Shown here: one piece after another, positions 34,789-46,216 of the stretch
Numbering within the stretch: position 1 is the first letter of the stretch
Layout of the letters: every line of letters begins with the position of its first letter
NCBI RefSeq assembly: GCF_905171765.1
Contig: NC_053392.1
Span: 499,764,556-499,828,555 of the forward strand
DNA: 64,000 nt
Direction of reading: 5' to 3'
From: Bufo bufo
Lineage: Eukaryota; Chordata; Amphibia; Anura; Bufonidae
Notes under the pieces: generated by a model
Databases searched by the model: none
What the model was told of the DNA's origin: nothing
The model's input: only the letters and a program-made list of their open reading frames with translations
Translations under genes and position numbers: made by a program

Positions 34789-37229
34789 TAACCGCTTTAC
34801 GTCCGCCCATAGGATATAAACGTCCTATGGGTGGACGTCTATTTCTGAACGGACGTTCCAGAACGTCTTTTCAGAAAGTGCAGCTGCACGCTAATCGTGC
34901 AGCTGCTGATCGGGTTGCCCGCTGTCAGTGACAGCAGGGCAACCCTAAGACAAGGCAGGGACAGTGCCCAGGTGTCCCTGCCTTCTAGATCGCTGCAGAC
35001 ACAGCGCTCACCGAGCGCTGTGTCTGCCTGTTCCGGCCCGGCGGTCATGTGACCGCCGTGACCGGAGTGTGCAGGAGCTGTGTGAGGTCTCTCAGAGACC
35101 TCGATCAGCCCTGCTCTGAGGCTGTACAGCGCTGGATTGCTGCTGTACAGCCTCTCTAGGGGTGCATTTGTCCTGTAACTGGGGCTACTATGTCAGCCCC
35201 AGTTACAGGAGAAATCAACAGTGAAAAAAAAAAAAAAAAAGTGAAGCAAATGTCCCCCAGAGGTCTTGTATGACCTTATGGGGGACGAAAAGTGTAAAAT
35301 AAAAAAAATAAAAATAAAAGGTTGAAAATAAAAAAATAAAAAAAAGTTTCACATGTAAAAAAAAAAAGTCCCCAAGTAAGGAATGAAAAAAAAAAGTTAA
35401 AAATAGAAAAAATAAAAAAAAGTATACATATTAGGTATTGCCGCATCCGTAAAAACCAGCTCTATAAAAATATCACATGGCATAACCCCTCGGGTGAAGA
35501 CCGTAAAAAAAAAAAAAAGAAAACTGTGTCAAAACAAGCAATTTTTGTCACCTTGCATCACAAAAGGTGCAACACCAAGTGATCAAAAACGCGTATGTCC
35601 CACAAAATAGTACCAATAAAACCGTCACCTCATCCCGCAAAAAATGAGCCCCTACATAAGAAAATCTCTCAAAAAATTTAAAAAATATAGCTCTTAGAAC
35701 ATGGAGACACTAAAACATCATTTTTTTGGTTTCAAAAATGCTATTATTGTGTTAAAGTGAAACAAATAAAAAAAAGTATACATATTAGGTATTGCCGCGT
35801 CCGTAAAAACCAGCTATATAAAAATATCACATGACCTAACCCCTCGGGTGAACACCGTAAAAAAAAATAAAGAAAAACTGTGTAAAAACAAGCAATTTTT
35901 GTCACCTTGCATCACAAAAGGTGCAACACCAAGTGATCAAAAAGGCGTATGTCCCACAAAATAGTACCAATAAAACCGTCACCTCATCCCGCAAAAAATG
36001 AGCCCCTACATAAGAAAATCTCTCAAAAAATAAAAAAACTATAGCTCTCAGAACATGGACACCTTAAAACATAATATTTTTGTTTCAAAAATGCTATTAT
36101 TGTGTAAAACTTTAATAAATGAGAAAAAGTATACATATTAGGTATCGCCACGTCCGTAACAATCTGCTCTATAAAAATGTCACTTGACTGAACCCCTCAG
36201 GTGAACGCTGTAAAAATAAATAAATAGAAACTGTGCTAAAACAACCAATTTTTTGGTCACCTTGCCCCATAAAGTGTTATAATGAATGATCAAAAAATCA
36301 TATGTACCCAAAAATAGTACTAATAAAACTGGCACCTTATCCCCTAGTTTCCAAAATGGGGTCACTTCTTGGGAGTTTCTACTGTAAGGGTGCATCAGGG
36401 GGCTTCAAATGGGACATGGCATCTAAAAACCATGTGGAGTTCCTTTTCTTCTTTGCCCTGCCGTGTGCCCATACAGCAGTTTATAACCACATGTGGGGTG
36501 TTTCTGTAAACCGCAGAATCTGGGTAATAAATATTGAGTTTTGTTTGGCTGTTAACCATCGATGTGTTAAAGAAAAAAATTTATTAAAATGGAAAATCTG
36601 CCAAAAAAGTGAAATTTAAAAATTTGATCTCCATTTTCCTTTAATTCTTGTGGAACGCCTAAAGGGTTAACAAAGTTTGTAAAATCGGTTTTGAATACCT
36701 TGAGGGGTGTAGTTTCTACAATGGGGTCATTTATGGGGGTATCCACTATGTAGGCCCCACAAAGTGACTTCAGACCTGAACTGGTCCTTAAAAAGTGGGT
36801 TTTGGCAATTTTCTTAAAAATTTTAAGAATTGCTTCTAAACTTCTAAGCCTTCTAACGTCCTAAAAAAATAAAATGATATTTCCAAAATGATGCCAACAT
36901 AAAGTAGACATATGGGGAATGTTAAATAATAAATATTTTATGAGGTATCACTTTCTGTTTTAAAAGCAGAGAAATTGAAATTTAGAAAATTGCGAATTCT
37001 TTCAAATTTTTGGGTAAATTTGTGATTTTTTCATAAATAAAGGTGAAATATTTTGACTCAAATTTATGACTATCATGAAGTACAATGTGTCACGAGAAAA
37101 CAATCTCTGAATGACTTGGATAAATAAAGGCATTCCAAAGTTATTACCACATAAAGTGAGATATGTCAGTTTTGCAAAATTTGGCCTGGTCAGGAAGGGG
37201 GCAAATGGCCCAGATGGCAGGTGGTTAAC
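34789..37229. mobile_element. piggyBac-like TTAA-flanked non-autonomous element, 2.4 kb
   Basis: It begins TTAACCGCTTTACG and ends GCAGGTGGTTAA, so the TTAA duplication is included at both ends. It interrupts the coding frame of the surrounding transposon exactly at a TTAA. It contains a tandem repeat (35421-36480) and a right half matching the TTAA element at 1388-13603. Long A-rich tracts occur at 35220-35520. There is no transposase. Confidence 0.8.
35421..36480. repeat. Tandem repeat, about 354-bp unit, three copies
   Basis: AGTATACATATTAGGTAT begins at 35421, 35775 and 36128. Units share ACCCCTCGGGTGAA, GTCACCTTGCATCACAAAAG and AAAATAGTACCAATAAAACC blocks. The third copy is more diverged and runs into the common 3' half of this TTAA family. 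Confidence 0.88.
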
Positions 37230-37769
37230 AGCCTGAGTAATACGTTCGTCCAAAAAAGCCAATCCTACGTTTGTTTCTGACGGATACCAAACGTGTCTCT
37301 TAGCAACTGTGAGAGCACTTTTTTGACGTCTGCATCTGGGTAAGTGCTCAGAAGCTGTAGCATATCCAAATCATTCTTTGGAGCCCATCGACTTACAATT
37401 GCCTCATGCAAAAAGCAAACATATATGAGGCTGACAAAATCTGCAACCCGTTTCATTCCTTTCAATTCTCGTTGAGGAATATTCAACTGTTTAGTGAAGA
37501 GGACAATTTTAAGTGCATATATTGCCTTTTCCATCCACCTTGCTTGATTCAGAGCCCCTGGGATCCTGAAACTAAAGTAATTTTTAGACCAACCTCCTAG
37601 GTACAAGAGTGAGAGTAGTAATAAATATGGTCAATATGTGCAACCCCTAAATATTATCAAATATTCTTGAAATTTTGCATATATATCTTTTACATCACTG
37701 AGACTCGGGGCTCTAGCAAAGTCATATGAAAATCACATCTTTGGAAAAATGAAACACCCTATTATGCAT

Positions 37770-39683
37770 ATTTGGCATATGTTTGAATCATTTCCTAACC
37801 ACTTTGGTGTCTTTTTTTAGGTCATACATGAGACTTAATTTTTGCCATTTTCATTTTAGTATTTTTTGTTTTTATTTTTATAACTGGGAAAGTGCTCAAG
37901 CCTGTACAGCCTCACTGCAGGGCTGGTCTAGGTCTACTATGTTCCACCAACTGGTGCAGATACCCAGCCCCTAGCGATTACATGATCACTGGGACCAGGG
38001 CAGGAAGCCATGGTGTCGGGGATATAAAGCAAAAGGCTTTATATAAAAAAAAGGATCAAAGGAAAAATGTCAAAGGGAACTGATCCTCGAGGTGGACATA
38101 TAAAACACCTAAAAAAGAAATCGTTGTTAATTTAATTATGTTGTGCAATCAGTAAATCATGGTACAAGTGTCTATGCAAAAACATAAATGATTTATCATA
38201 CAATAATTTAGACTGCAATCAAAACTTAATCAATATTAAAGTCAATAATATGCAATAACATACAGTGATATGCAGTACCCAAAATTCATCACCAGAAGGC
38301 TTTAACACCAAGACCAACGTATAAACAATACCTCTCAAACATAAAATGTAATACGATCTGTATCAACGACAATTATTAGATATAAAACTCGATAATGTTA
38401 ATAATAGATACGAACCCTTGCTCTGCACAAAACAATGACAAATCTCAGCTAATTGGGTAGGATTGTCACACAACTTATAAATTATTAAGCCTAGTATTGA
38501 TAAGGGAATGAAATTATTCCAATAAGAGAATTTCTTCTAAAATCAATATTTAGGTCTTTTATTCAGTAATATGCATCTTTACTGAATAGTGACAATATTG
38601 ATGTAGCACTTTTAACAAGTATACATCCGCCATACAACGAGAAGTTTTCTAAATATCAGGCTAATTAATTTATATCAACACTACACGGAATAAAGTTATA
38701 CATTACCGAGAATGCAGATGATGTGCAGAGACTAAGGGAAGTCAGCTCCAAAGTCTGTCCTGGTCATTGGGATCTTTCTCCTGTGCTTTCTTTGTTTATC
38801 TGTGTTTCCCTTGTTCCCCTGTCTTTTTCCTGTTGCTGTTTTTATTTCCGATCTCCTCTCCATCGTGTGTGTGGTTTATGATAACAAACTTATCAGTTAG
38901 GCACACCTTCCTAGCTTGGAGTTTTCCAATCATTGTCGGCTAGGCATGTACATATGATAAGGACTGTGATGTCATTGTATTACTCAAAATGCACTTCTGC
39001 TGTTGGTGTATTGTTACTCATTTACCCCTAGGTGACACTATTACCTAAGCCATTAGTATCATTCTATTAAGGGTTAAATATCCAAGTATGACTTTATCTC
39101 ACATTCTATACACATGACTTCAGGAACCTAAATCAAAGCTATAGGGATTAATTTTGACACTTCTACCAATTAAACACAGACTTTTAGGCACCATTTGAAT
39201 GTTTCCCATACTCCTAAATTTATGTTATAGATAATATGATGAGCCTTGTTTTCTCACAGAGATATCTGTGCCTCCTCTGCTACACCAACGGGTGATTGAT
39301 GGTTAGTTAAAATAATAAATAAACAAAGTCCATACTTAAACAGTTTTCATCATATAGAATATATGCGTTCCTATTGAGAAATATATATGATAATAAATAC
39401 ATAAAAGTCCTTAATAATACGTAACAATATAAAACGATACATATGTCATTGATTTTCTTATACAAAACTAAGGTTGATTAAACGGGTATATAGATATTAT
39501 AGATTTTCTGCTTCATTAATAAATACCAAACTGTAGAGGTAATTAGCACCAGCTGCGTGCAGAGAATATCCTTATCTCAGCCATAAATCTATAAGGAGAC
39601 AAGAAGGACTCTTTTCAGATTGGTACAGCCATGAGAAGAAATCTTATTAACAGTGTACTTCCCATGACCCTCTCTCGGCCATC
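37770..39683. other. AT-rich DNA, no gene recognised
   Basis: Nearly 2 kb of AT-rich sequence. Short open frames lack motifs. I saw no terminal inverted repeats or long tandem repeats. Confidence 0.5.
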
Positions 39684-40421
39684 TTTAAAGGGCTTCTGTC
39701 ACCCCACTAAACTGTTTTTTTTTTGTGTACTTATAATCCCTATCCTGCGATATTGCTATACATTATGTTATTAATAATTTTCATTCAGTAGATTTGGCAA
39801 AAAACGTACTTTTATGATATGCTAATTACCTGTCTACCAGCAAGTAGGGCGTCTACTTGCTGGTAGCAGCCGCAGAAAACCGCCCCCTCCTCTTGTTGAT
39901 TGACAGGGCCAGCAGCGATCTCCTCCTCCGGCCGGCCCTGTCAGCATTTCAAAAATCGCGCGCCTGTGTTGATTCGGCGCAGGCGCTCTGAGATAAGGAT
40001 GCTCGCCTCCTCAGCACTCCCTCAGTGCGCCTGCGCCGATGACGTCTTCTCTTTCGGTGACGTCATCGGCGCAAGCGCACTGAGGGAGTGCTGAGGAGGC
40101 GAGCCTCCTTATCTCAGAGCGCCTGCGCCTAATCAACACAGGCACGCGATTTTTGAAAGTTTGACAGGGCCGGCCGGAGGAGGAGATCCCGGCTGGCCCT
40201 GTCAATCAACAAGAGGAGGGGCGGTTTTCTGCGGCTGCTACCAGCAAGTAGACGCCCTACTTGCTGGTAGACAGGTAATTAGCATATCATAAAAGTAAGT
40301 TTTTTGCCAAATCTACTGAACGAAAATTATTAATAACATAATGTATAGCAATATCGCAGGATAGGGATTATAAGTACACAAAAAAAAAAAGAGTTTAGTG
40401 GGGTGACAGAAGCCCTTTAAA
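39684..40421. mobile_element. Foldback element, 0.74 kb, near-complete palindrome
   Basis: The two halves are reverse complements from TTTAAAGGGCTTCTGTCACC to its mirror GGTGACAGAAGCCCTTTAAA. The centre is near 40050 (GATGACGTC, a short spacer containing TTCTCTTTCGG, then GACGTCATC). Arms are roughly 360 bp and carry AGGCGCTCTGAGATAAGGA and TACCAGCAAGTAG blocks. The two 64-codon frames read on opposite strands are the same arm, not genes. Confidence 0.9.
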
Positions 40422-41023
40422 ATACATACATATAGTAATATGGCCACTTATAGGTCTAGTCAAATTCACTATAATTATGATATTTAGATAAATGTTTTAT
40501 ACACTTATGAAAAAGCACAACAATGGATTGTCACTTTCTGATCTGTATACGCAGCGCTCATTGACCGCTGTATATACAGGGATGGAGGAGGCAGGAACGG
40601 TAAAAAAAAACTGCCATCTCTATGGGGAGGCCAGTTAGCATCTCCCTGCGCTCGCCCCTGCATGATTTATACACAGCTGCCATCTCTGCAAGGACATTCA
40701 AGAATGCTCTTGCAGAGATTAGCACAGACCACCCAAATGTGTATATAGTCAAAAGGTGGTTCAGAAGCAGTTAAGGAGAACTGGAGGAAGAGAACAGAAC
40801 ATGGCAGCTTGTGCTGACCACCCCAGAGGGCTGCTTCTAGGGAGGTGTTTTGTGCTGCTATTTGGTCCTGCGGCGGCAGTAATTTGTGCTGCACTGTGCT
40901 GACCCTACCTACTTGTGTTGATCTCAATTTCTGTCAGTTTGGACCCACCTGCAGCTTTTTTTCCCCAGGGCCACTTTAAAGCCCCTGTGTACTAACATGT
41001 ACTTTATCTATTACTAGATGAAG
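40422..41023. other. No gene recognised
   Basis: There is a short hairpin near 40545-40575 (ATACGCAGCGCTCATTGACC followed by GCTGTATATACAG). The rest is unrecognised. Confidence 0.45.
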
Positions 41024-42172
41024 GACCCGGCTTCGCTCAGGTATATTTAATCTATTTCATTTAATGTTTGTGTGTGTCGTTAAAAGATATCAACACTATC
41101 CAGTATAACAGTGATATCTACAGCACGCCGCCCCCTTAACAGTGACCTCCACAGCCCCCCACCACTTAACACTGACCCACCCCCACATTGCCCCGTCCCT
41201 TAAAATTGGACCTCCACAGCAGCCCACCCCCTTAACTTTGATCTTTACAGAAGCCTTCCCCTTTAACAGTGAGTTTCACAGCACAGCACCCCCTTGACAG
41301 TGACCTCCACAGGGGCCCGCCCCCTTAACAGTGGCCTTTACAGCAATCTGCCCCTTAACACTGACCTCCATAGCGGACCATGCCCTTAACTGTGACCTAC
41401 ATAGCAGCCTGCCCCTAGGGTGGCCAGAGGTCCAGTTTTAGGTCGGACAGTACGGCTTTCAGACTCCCTGTCCTCCATCTGGTGCAGCGCCTGGACAGAC
41501 ACAAGGATGTCCTTTTGAACAGCTCACTCTCAGACAGCAGCACTGTGCTGTCTAAGTGTAAGCTACAAGAGGAAAGCCACCCTCCCTCCCACCTCTGCAG
41601 CTGATAGAAGTTGATTTTTAACTTCATTTTTTCAATCTCTGTTGGCTAAAAAGTGGGAGGGGGCATGGCCTAACCAGATCGGGGCGTGGTTCAGCGGGAC
41701 CTAGAAGTTGATTTTTAACTTAATTTTGCATACCAAATAAACTGGATTTTCAGAGGATAAAAACATCTATTGCTAGAACAAAGGCACATCTTGAAATAAG
41801 TTACTAAGTGCTATTAGGCCATGGCTTTACTTCAATAGCGATTTTCCTGGTTACAGATTTCCTTTAAAGCTCACCTACAGCAGTGAAGAAAAATAGCTGG
41901 GTTGTTATGGAAACCTAGAGTAAAACTGTGTATGTGGAGGCTAACGGCCTGCGAGCTTCTATTGGCTAATAAGGGTCATGAGACCAGGCTTCTATTGGCT
42001 AATGCATTTTTTGGGAATATCTCAGGAATGGTACGTGCTAGAGAGCTGAGACCTGGTCTGAATCCTTCCCGGACACCTGATGTACCTGTGTGTCAAATTT
42101 CGTGATTGTAAATGCGACGGTGTGGATTCCTTTAGCTGACATACACACATACACTCAGCTTTATATATTCGA
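41024..42172. repeat. Dispersed repeat starting GACCCGGCTTCGC-like, with irregular tandem motif
   Basis: It starts near TAGATGAAGGACCCGGCTTC and ends near CACTCAGCTTTATATATTCG. Between 41130 and 41412 a motif of about 30 bp (CCCTTAACAGTGACCTCCAC, AGC) repeats irregularly eight or nine times. Around 41940-42010 TTCTATTGGCTAAT repeats twice. The element type is not determined. Confidence 0.5.
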
Positions 42173-44242
42173 TTTTCTATTCATTACAGAAATGATGATA
42201 GCTCATGTAAAATGTGAAGCAGAAATGTTGTTTAGTCTTTCTATGCTATTATAAGAAGCTCCAATATTAGACATTATAATAGCATATCATTAAAGCTTTT
42301 TTGTATAAGAAAGCTAAATATTTACGCCACCTCACATACTCATTTTAGAGCATTCGAATGCAAATAATTAGGTACCAGGAAATCTTGTTAACCAGAAGGA
42401 ACATTTCTTTCCCATAGCAGTATAGGCTAGGCATCTTTCTATGTAATTTACCCCCTGCAGTCAAATAAACATTATAGAAATTAGCAAAAGAAAAACATAA
42501 GCCTCAGAGCTGACCTGATATTTTAGTACCTTGGATTTATTGCATGACATCACTACTTCCTAGACTTAAATAAGACTTCCATGTTGTAACAGGTAGCGCC
42601 TAAGACTAATTTCACAGCCCTGAAGACTTCACACGCTCAGCAGGCCATAATCTTACCATCGTGTACCTGCAGCAATCTGTCGAGAATCAGCCTGTCATCA
42701 AAACCTCTGGTATGTTATTTTATGTCATGCTACTTGAAGGAAAAAGACCAAGGGAAGGTTAGAAAATGTTTAGGAAGAAGTCAGAGCATGCAATAAACTA
42801 TTCCTAGGGTGCTGCCACACCTGCTTCCTGTCACGAATGCCTTAAGAGATTGTTTCTGAGAAAGCAAGAGTGATGTGTTAAAATAAAAGGACAAATAGTC
42901 AGTGGTCCATTGTTTTGTGTATGGATGTTTTCAAGTTGATTGCATATAACACAGACAGGGGCAGACGGGGAACCTAAAGTGGCCCTGTAAAAAAAAAAAA
43001 AAAAGTGGCCCCGTTTTGTAGTTGAGTCCAAATTGATGGAAGGCAGGGCCAACACAAGTAGGCGGGCCAGCAGTACCATATTGTGGCACATTTTACCACC
43101 CCAACAGAGCCAAATGCCACAGTCCATCACAAAATACTGCCAGCAGCAGCACAAAATACATCCCCAAAAACTTCCACTGACCAGCCATGAGGAGGGCTCA
43201 GGCAGCCCACTGGGCATCAGCTCACCAGGAAATTTCCCTGTAAGGTCTATGGTCAGTCCACCCCTGCACAGAGACCTATCAAATGATGAAGAACAGTTAC
43301 ATCATTCCAACTTCCTGCTAGACTACAGTGTTAGAAGCAGCTATGATAATAATAATAATATTGATCCCTGCTTATATAGCGCTAACATATTCAGCAGCAC
43401 TTTACAACTGGGGAAGCATCAATAAAGTCAAATGAAAAGTAATAAAGACAAATTAACAAATAATTCGACAACATGAGAAAAATTCAGAAGTCATATAAAT
43501 GTGATCATTAGAGGTTCTTCCCCCACAATAAATGGGCCACCACTTCATCTGTAAATTCCGCTGAGCCTGGTATTGCCTGAGATTTGCCCTGTTTGTTAGA
43601 TAATCTTGAAATTCAAATTTTTAGGTATTGTTTCCCAATCTAACAAGACCCCTTGAGCTTTTTGCACATTACCACCTTTTTTCAACTATATATACTATAT
43701 TTCATCCCCTGGTGCAAGCAGTTAGCCACCTAGAATTACAAAGGATCATGTATGGCCTATAAGTCTCTTCACACCGATTAAGGCGCTCTCTCCCCAAGGA
43801 GAGATAGTACACCCCAGTACTTCCATCTGGTGGTATTAGAGGCAGAGCTTAAGAGCTCATTTGTATTCCTTTCCACCTAGAATAACCCATGTCATTGAGT
43901 CATCCTCCATAACTGCTTCTGGTTTCATGACTTGAACTTGCCTGCCCTGTCTCTTCCGAGGCTCTGAGACCAGAAATTTAAATTGTGTGAGTACATCTCA
44001 GCTTCATTCAGATGGATTTCTACTAGAGAGGAGCAGATTTTTTTTATTCATTTTGAGTCCAATTTGAAAAAATCAGTCAGCAAATTCAATCTGGGTACAA
44101 ATAAATTTAACCTGAATTGAAAGTGCCCAGATTGTCCTGAAGAGTTGTCTATGACACTCTGAGGTTATCTAGAACTGTATCCAACCCATTTAAATATCTT
44201 TAACACCCAGACAGAATTAGTAATGTCAAAGTGACAGTAACA
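42173..44242. other. No gene recognised; short microsatellite at 43346-43360
   Basis: AATAATAATAATA is followed by TTATATAGCGCTAACATATT and CAGCAGCACTTTACAA (about 43370-43410), which resembles a widespread vertebrate repeat core. The frames at 42831-43217 (-) and 43033-43425 (+) overlap and show no domain. I do not support either as a gene. Confidence 0.45.
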
Positions 44243-44244
44243 TA

Positions 44245-45297
44245 CACTCACCTAAAGAATTATTAGGAACACCTGTTCTATTTCTCATTAATGCAATTAT
44301 CTAGTCAACCAATCACATGGCAGTTGCTTCAATGCATTTAGGGGTGTGGTCCTGGTCAAGACAATCTCCTGAACTCCAAACTGAATGTCAGAATGGGAAA
44401 GAAAGGTGATTTAAGCAATTTTGAGCATGGCATGGTTGTTGGTGCTAGACGGGCCGGTCTGAGTATTTCACAATCTGCTCAGTTACTGGGATTTTCACGC
44501 ACAACCATTTCTAGGGTTTACAAAGAATGGTGTGAAAAGGGAAAAACATCCAGTATGCGGCAGTCCTGTGGGCAAAAATGCCTTGTGGATGCTAGAGGTC
44601 AGAGGAGAATGGGCCGACTGATTCAAGCTGATAGAAGAGCGACGTTGACTGAAACTCTAACCACTCGTTACAACCGAGGTATGCAGCAAAGCATTTGTGA
44701 AGCCACAACACGCACAACCTTGAGGCGGATGGGCTACAACAGCAGAAGACCCCACCGGGTACCACTCATCTCCACTAAAAATAGGAAAAAGAGGCTACAA
44801 TTTGCACAAGCTCACCAAAATTGGACTGTTGAAGACTGGAAAAATGTTGCCTGGTCTGATGAGTCTCGATTTCTGTTGAGACATTCAAATGGTAGAGTCC
44901 GAATTTGGCGTAAACAGAATGAGAACATGTATCCATCCTCTGATGGCTACTTCCAGCAGGATAATGCACCATGTCACAAAGCTCGAATCATTTCAAATTG
45001 GTTTCTTGAACATGACAATGAGTTCACTGTACTAAAATGGCCCCCACAGTCACCAGATCTCAACCCAATAGAGCATTTTTGGGATGTGCTGGAACAGGAG
45101 CTTCGTGCCCTGGATGTGCATCCCTCAAATCTCCATCAACTGCAAGATGCTATCCTATCATTATGGGCCAACATTTCTAAAGAATGCTATCAGCACCTTG
45201 TTGAATCAATGCCACGTAGAATTAAGGCAGTTCTGAAGGCAAAAGGAGGTCCAACACCGTATTAGTATGGTGTTCCTAATAATTCTTTAGGTGAGTT
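44245..45297 (+). mobile_element. Tc1/mariner element, copy D, open transposase frame
   Basis: TA flanks both sides (44243-44244, 45298-45299). The ends are CACTCACCTAAAGAATTATT and AATAATTCTTTAGGTGAGT. It is the same subfamily as copies A-C. It differs from A and B by a 3-bp insertion (ETLTTRYN instead of EITTRYN) and by keeping TGG at the Trp codon that is a stop in A and B. Confidence 0.93.
44393..45265 (+). CDS. Tc1-type transposase, 290 aa, uninterrupted but internally short
   Basis: Two N-terminal helix-turn-helix regions: about residues 1-50 (SISQSAQLLGFSRTTISRVY) and about 60-120 (RATLTETLTTRYN, then EATTRTTLRRMGY). These would bind the element's ends. Catalytic residues follow: Asp in VAWSDESRFLL (about 154), Asp in QQDNAPCHKA (about 186) and Glu in PDLNPIEHFWDV (about 221), so the second and third lie about 34 residues apart as in the DD34E group. 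The family normally has about 50 more residues between RIWRKQ and YPSSDGYFQQDN, including the GGGxVMVWG strand; these are absent. The ATG lies 148 bp inside the end, as in copies A-C. The deletion probably abolishes catalysis, though end binding may persist. Confidence 0.9.
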   Translation: MGKKGDLSNFEHGMVVGARRAGLSISQSAQLLGFSRTTISRVYKEWCEKGKTSSMRQSCGQKCLVDARGQRRMGRLIQADRRATLTETLTTRYNRGMQQSICEATTRTTLRRMGYNSRRPHRVPLISTKNRKKRLQFAQAHQNWTVEDWKNVAWSDESRFLLRHSNGRVRIWRKQNENMYPSSDGYFQQDNAPCHKARIISNWFLEHDNEFTVLKWPPQSPDLNPIEHFWDVLEQELRALDVHPSNLHQLQDAILSLWANISKECYQHLVESMPRRIKAVLKAKGGPTPY

Positions 45298-45553
45298 TAT
45301 ATGGCTGTGGTAAATGCATGGTAGCCGGTGGTAACAAACAGCCTGTTTAATAACACACTGCAATGGCAGATTCCTTATGCTTTTCAAAATAATTAAAAAA
45401 ATCCAAAAATCATCCCTTTGGAGGAAAGATGTTAGCCGGTGTTTATATACATGCGGTGGTATTGGAAGAAGCAATGGCTTGTTTTGAACAAGCAATCCGA
45501 AATTATGTTTTTGGGGAGTAGTAAGAAAGTACAGGTCAGGTTTAGTCCACATT
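45298..45553. other. No feature recognised
   Basis: Flanking DNA between the Tc1 copy and the next MITE. Confidence 0.5.
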
Positions 45554-46100
45554 ACTGTATTTTTCGGACAATAAGACACACCTAGGATTTGGAGAATCAG
45601 CCTTTTATCAGACCCCTCAAGCTCCATCAGCCACCACTATCAGCCTCAGATCAGAACCCCAAGCCTTGATCAAACTCAGATCAGACCCCATCAACCTCAG
45701 ATCAGACCCCATCAGACCTGAGATCAGACGTTAAAAATAAATAAATAAACTTACCTCACTTGCTCTGGATGTCGCTGCCATTCACTTACCACTACCTGGT
45801 CTTCTTCCAGTTCACGAAGCTAACGAAGCCCTGTGACCTAACGTTGCACAGTGTCAGGTCATAGTGTGCGCCTACGTGCACTAAGTCCTAATGCTGAACA
45901 CCATCAGGACACAGTACAAAGCAAGTCCTGGAGGAAGGCCAGGGAGGGTGAATAGACCCAGCCTTTTCCTTCATCGCTCCCCGCGCCTCCCGCATGCTGT
46001 TGACCACTTCCATAATGTACTGATTCCACAATGGACCGTTTCCACTTGTCCCTCACTTTTGGGGAAAAAAAAGTGCATGTTATAGACCAAAAAATGCAGT
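45554..46100. mobile_element. MITE with ACTGTATTTTTCGGAC ends
   Basis: The left end is ACTGTATTTTTCGGACAATA and the right end is GTTATAGACCAAAAAATGCAGT; they pair imperfectly. Between them are repeated ATCAGACCCCATCA motifs (45600-45730) and a GTGTCAGGTCATAGTGTGCG block also seen near 10400. A related fragment (CCTATAAGACGCACGTAGGT) lies at about 47190. Confidence 0.6.
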
Positions 46101-46216
46101 TATTTAAGAGTCTTCTCAACAGCTTTATAAGAAACAAATGTCCAATTGGAAAGAGTCCAGTGCAACTATAACACATAAAAATATGTCAGCCAGTACATTT
46201 ATGGATTTATTATGTT

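Larger units (their letters stand above)
34463..37630 (-). pseudogene. C-terminal part of an unrecognised transposon protein, split by a TTAA element
   Basis: On - the frame runs from about 37630 (LYLGGWSKNYFSF, then PGALNQARWMEKAIYALKI) to a frameshift near 37300. It continues as HVWYPSETNVGLAFLDERI to 37230. The TTAA element intervenes, and the frame resumes at 34788 without a shift across TTAA (ITQAV joins KENMIKNLE). It then has one TGA, followed by FEGKDLSHFVTNKTKTFFEL, VLNDTAERRIALI and EQQKQFLLRVVEHQRK, ending at 34463. As I remember it, similar sequences (RWMxKAIYxLKI ... NDTAERG ... EEQKQFLLQVV) recur as uncharacterised proteins in invertebrate genomes. I cannot confirm that here. 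Its reaction is unknown to me. Confidence 0.72.
34149..37761 (-). mobile_element. DNA transposon of undetermined superfamily, 8-bp duplication, long terminal inverted repeats
   Basis: The ends TAGGGTGTTTCATTTT (34149) and AAAATGAAACACCCTA (37761) are flanked by exact TTATGCAT copies (34141-34148, 37762-37769). The inverted similarity runs inward about 125 bp; a core GCCCCGAGTCTCAGTGATGT is identical in both arms. Removing the nested TTAA element (34789-37229) leaves roughly 1.2 kb. That holds the C-terminal part of an unfamiliar protein on -, so this copy is an internally deleted derivative. An 8-bp duplication fits hAT, P or related groups, but I see neither a hAT C-terminal block nor another signature. 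Confidence 0.8.

Noticed and set aside
39900..40205. Two 64-codon frames on opposite strands with nearly the same protein
   Set aside because: They are identical arms of the 39684-40421 palindrome, not a gene pair.
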